Assembly: GCA_002392915.1 (NCBI GenBank)
Contig: DGHQ01000035.1
Location: forward strand, 1-58,531
DNA: 58,531 nucleotides
Direction: 5' to 3'
DNA from: Bacteroidales bacterium UBA3844
GTDB lineage: Bacteria; Bacteroidota; Bacteroidia; Bacteroidales; Paludibacteraceae
Shown in pieces: positions 57,673 to 58,531 of this stretch; position 1 is the stretch's first letter; every line of letters begins with the position of its first letter. The notes below the pieces were generated by a model. The model saw only the letters and a list, made by a program, of their open reading frames with translations, was not told the origin of the DNA and did not search any database. The translations under genes were made by a program, and so were the position numbers.

Positions 57673-58359
57673 TCAGTATTCTGCGACTGGACGGACCGCT
57701 TGTCCTGAATATCGCAAACTGATTCTGCCTAGTTTTTTCATGTCGGAATTAAACTGAAATGTGGTGGAATACAAGGAATAGTCATCGCTGGTATTAGCAC
57801 ACCAATAGTAGCCAAACTCGCCTGATTTAACTAGTTCTGGGTAAACGTTGATTCCTCCGGCTGGAAGAAAAATTGAATTTTTGTTGTCTTTCTCTTTACT
57901 TGATACCATATAGCCATTCACTCCATTTAGATTCGTCCAATTCCAGTCGCAATGGTCGATAAGTTCTTTGAATTCTGATTCTGTAGGAGTCCTCCATAGT
58001 CCACCCCAATTCATGGATGCCGCATCATGAGAATATGTGAGATTACCGCATGAGTCTACAACATTTTTTACTAATAGAATGTCTTCAGAATCGTCGTATT
58101 CATATCCATTAATCCAACCATAAATCTCCTTTTCTTCAATTTCTGCCCATGAATAGTATCCGCCGTATTCTTCAGGTTTGATGGCTCCAACGTTCATTGT
58201 CGCCCATTTGAGTCCACTTGGCAAACCAAGATCAACATATTCATGAAGATCTTCTTCTTCCGGATCTTCCTCGTTTTCGTCATCTTCAAAACAAGATGTC
58301 ATGCTGACGCAGAAAAGAATCGACGCCAATTGCCATGTATATAATCTGAATTGGTTCAT
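57673..58359 (-). CDS. FISUMP-like lipoprotein, paralogue of the gene at 218
   Basis: A 228-residue lipoprotein starting MNQFRLYTWQLAS. The signal peptide ends SMTSC with lipidated Cys23 and is followed by an acidic linker (EDDENEEDPEEEDL). Then EYVDLGLPSGLKWATMNVGA, GGYYSWAE, GGLWRTPTESEFKEL, NGVNGYMV, IFLPAGG and GYYWCANT appear in the same order as in the first gene of the window, ending AVRPVAEY. Unlike that protein, it has a clear lipobox, so it is anchored in the outer membrane. Function unknown. 58410 to the window end has no gene. Confidence 0.82.
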   Translation of the reverse strand: MNQFRLYTWQLASILFCVSMTSCFEDDENEEDPEEEDLHEYVDLGLPSGLKWATMNVGAIKPEEYGGYYSWAEIEEKEIYGWINGYEYDDSEDILLVKNVVDSCGNLTYSHDAASMNWGGLWRTPTESEFKELIDHCDWNWTNLNGVNGYMVSSKEKDNKNSIFLPAGGINVYPELVKSGEFGYYWCANTSDDYSLYSTTFQFNSDMKKLGRISLRYSGQAVRPVAEY

Positions 58360-58401
58360 AATTAGATCTTTGATGAGTTTGTCATGAAATATATTTGTAG
58401 G

Positions 58402-58409
58402 CAAAATTA
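58402..58409 (-). promoter_or_regulatory. -7 motif for the FISUMP-like lipoprotein gene
   Basis: Read leftward TAATTTTG, 43 bases before the ATG at 58359, and inside the longer open frame, which supports the short start. Confidence 0.5.
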
Positions 58410-58531
58410 TATCAAAAGATTGGAAAAATATAATTTGCTGTATGATTATTGTGACCCTGTTGGCTTTTATGTGGTTGAAAGAACTTTATTCATAAGGTTT
58501 AATGCAAAACCTTAGATTTGCAAAGTCAATT

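Overview
The window is chromosomal DNA from a member of the Bacteroidota, most likely the order Bacteroidales; I cannot fix the genus. The signs are secreted proteins with type IX secretion (T9SS) type A and type B sorting domains, DUF4270, DUF4834 and DUF6515 family proteins, a BspA-like leucine-rich-repeat protein, genes without Shine-Dalgarno sequences, and many copies of the Bacteroidetes -7 promoter motif TAnnTTTG. No tRNA, rRNA, CRISPR array or intact insertion sequence was seen.

Layout. 1-1156: a secreted FISUMP-like protein between two clusters of hairpins. 1157-5627: a leftward holA-engB-glycosyltransferase operon, a divergent stand-alone HsdR_N-type nuclease and a T9SS-exported protein. 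5847-13332: a large LRR surface protein, panC-panD (leftward), then a short glycogen-synthase-like protein, a DUF4270 lipoprotein and a GT39 membrane glycosyltransferase. 13372-17421: amidase, MCE/MlaD protein, dnaA and a pRiA4b ORF-3-like protein. 17443-20807: a five-gene run carrying a VTC-type polyphosphate polymerase domain protein, DUF4956, DUF2490 and two exported proteins. 20892-23079: recQ, then a candidate small RNA with its own promoter and terminator. 23078-29692: leftward envelope genes (HhH-plus-barrel protein, PorV-like barrel, small barrel), a broken Rpn/PD-(D/E)XK gene, a THUMP-like methyltransferase and purU. 29837-40632: two large T9SS type B proteins around a tetrapyrrole-type methyltransferase, a TrpB2-type gene, a SagB-like nitroreductase lipoprotein and an SDR; a 187-bp inverted-repeat element lies at 32742. 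40739-43663: four tandem paralogous small lipoproteins followed by a radical SAM/SPASM enzyme, under one promoter and one terminator. 43769-48736: DUF6515, gpmI, DUF4834, FtsE-like ATPase, hisIE and hisA. 48902-53520: an isolated 33-bp tandem repeat array, a YiiX-like hydrolase, topB, an AAA/DUF4143 ATPase and, upstream of it, a 32-bp tandem repeat array forming a 96-codon ORF that overlaps the ATPase start as ATGA. 53792-58531: a lipoprotein, a patatin-barrel fusion, a PIN toxin-antitoxin pair and a second FISUMP-like lipoprotein.

Most notable: (1) the seven-unit 32-bp array before the AAA/DUF4143 gene. Because 32 is not a multiple of 3, successive units are read in rotating frames, yet all stay open and the ORF overlaps the ATPase start. 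(2) The rSAM/SPASM plus four-lipoprotein operon, which fits a modification system acting on an invariant Tyr-Gly-Cys-Pro site. (3) The candidate small RNA after recQ. (4) The VTC-DUF4956 operon. Genes are called from reading frames, motifs and family resemblance. No database search was run.
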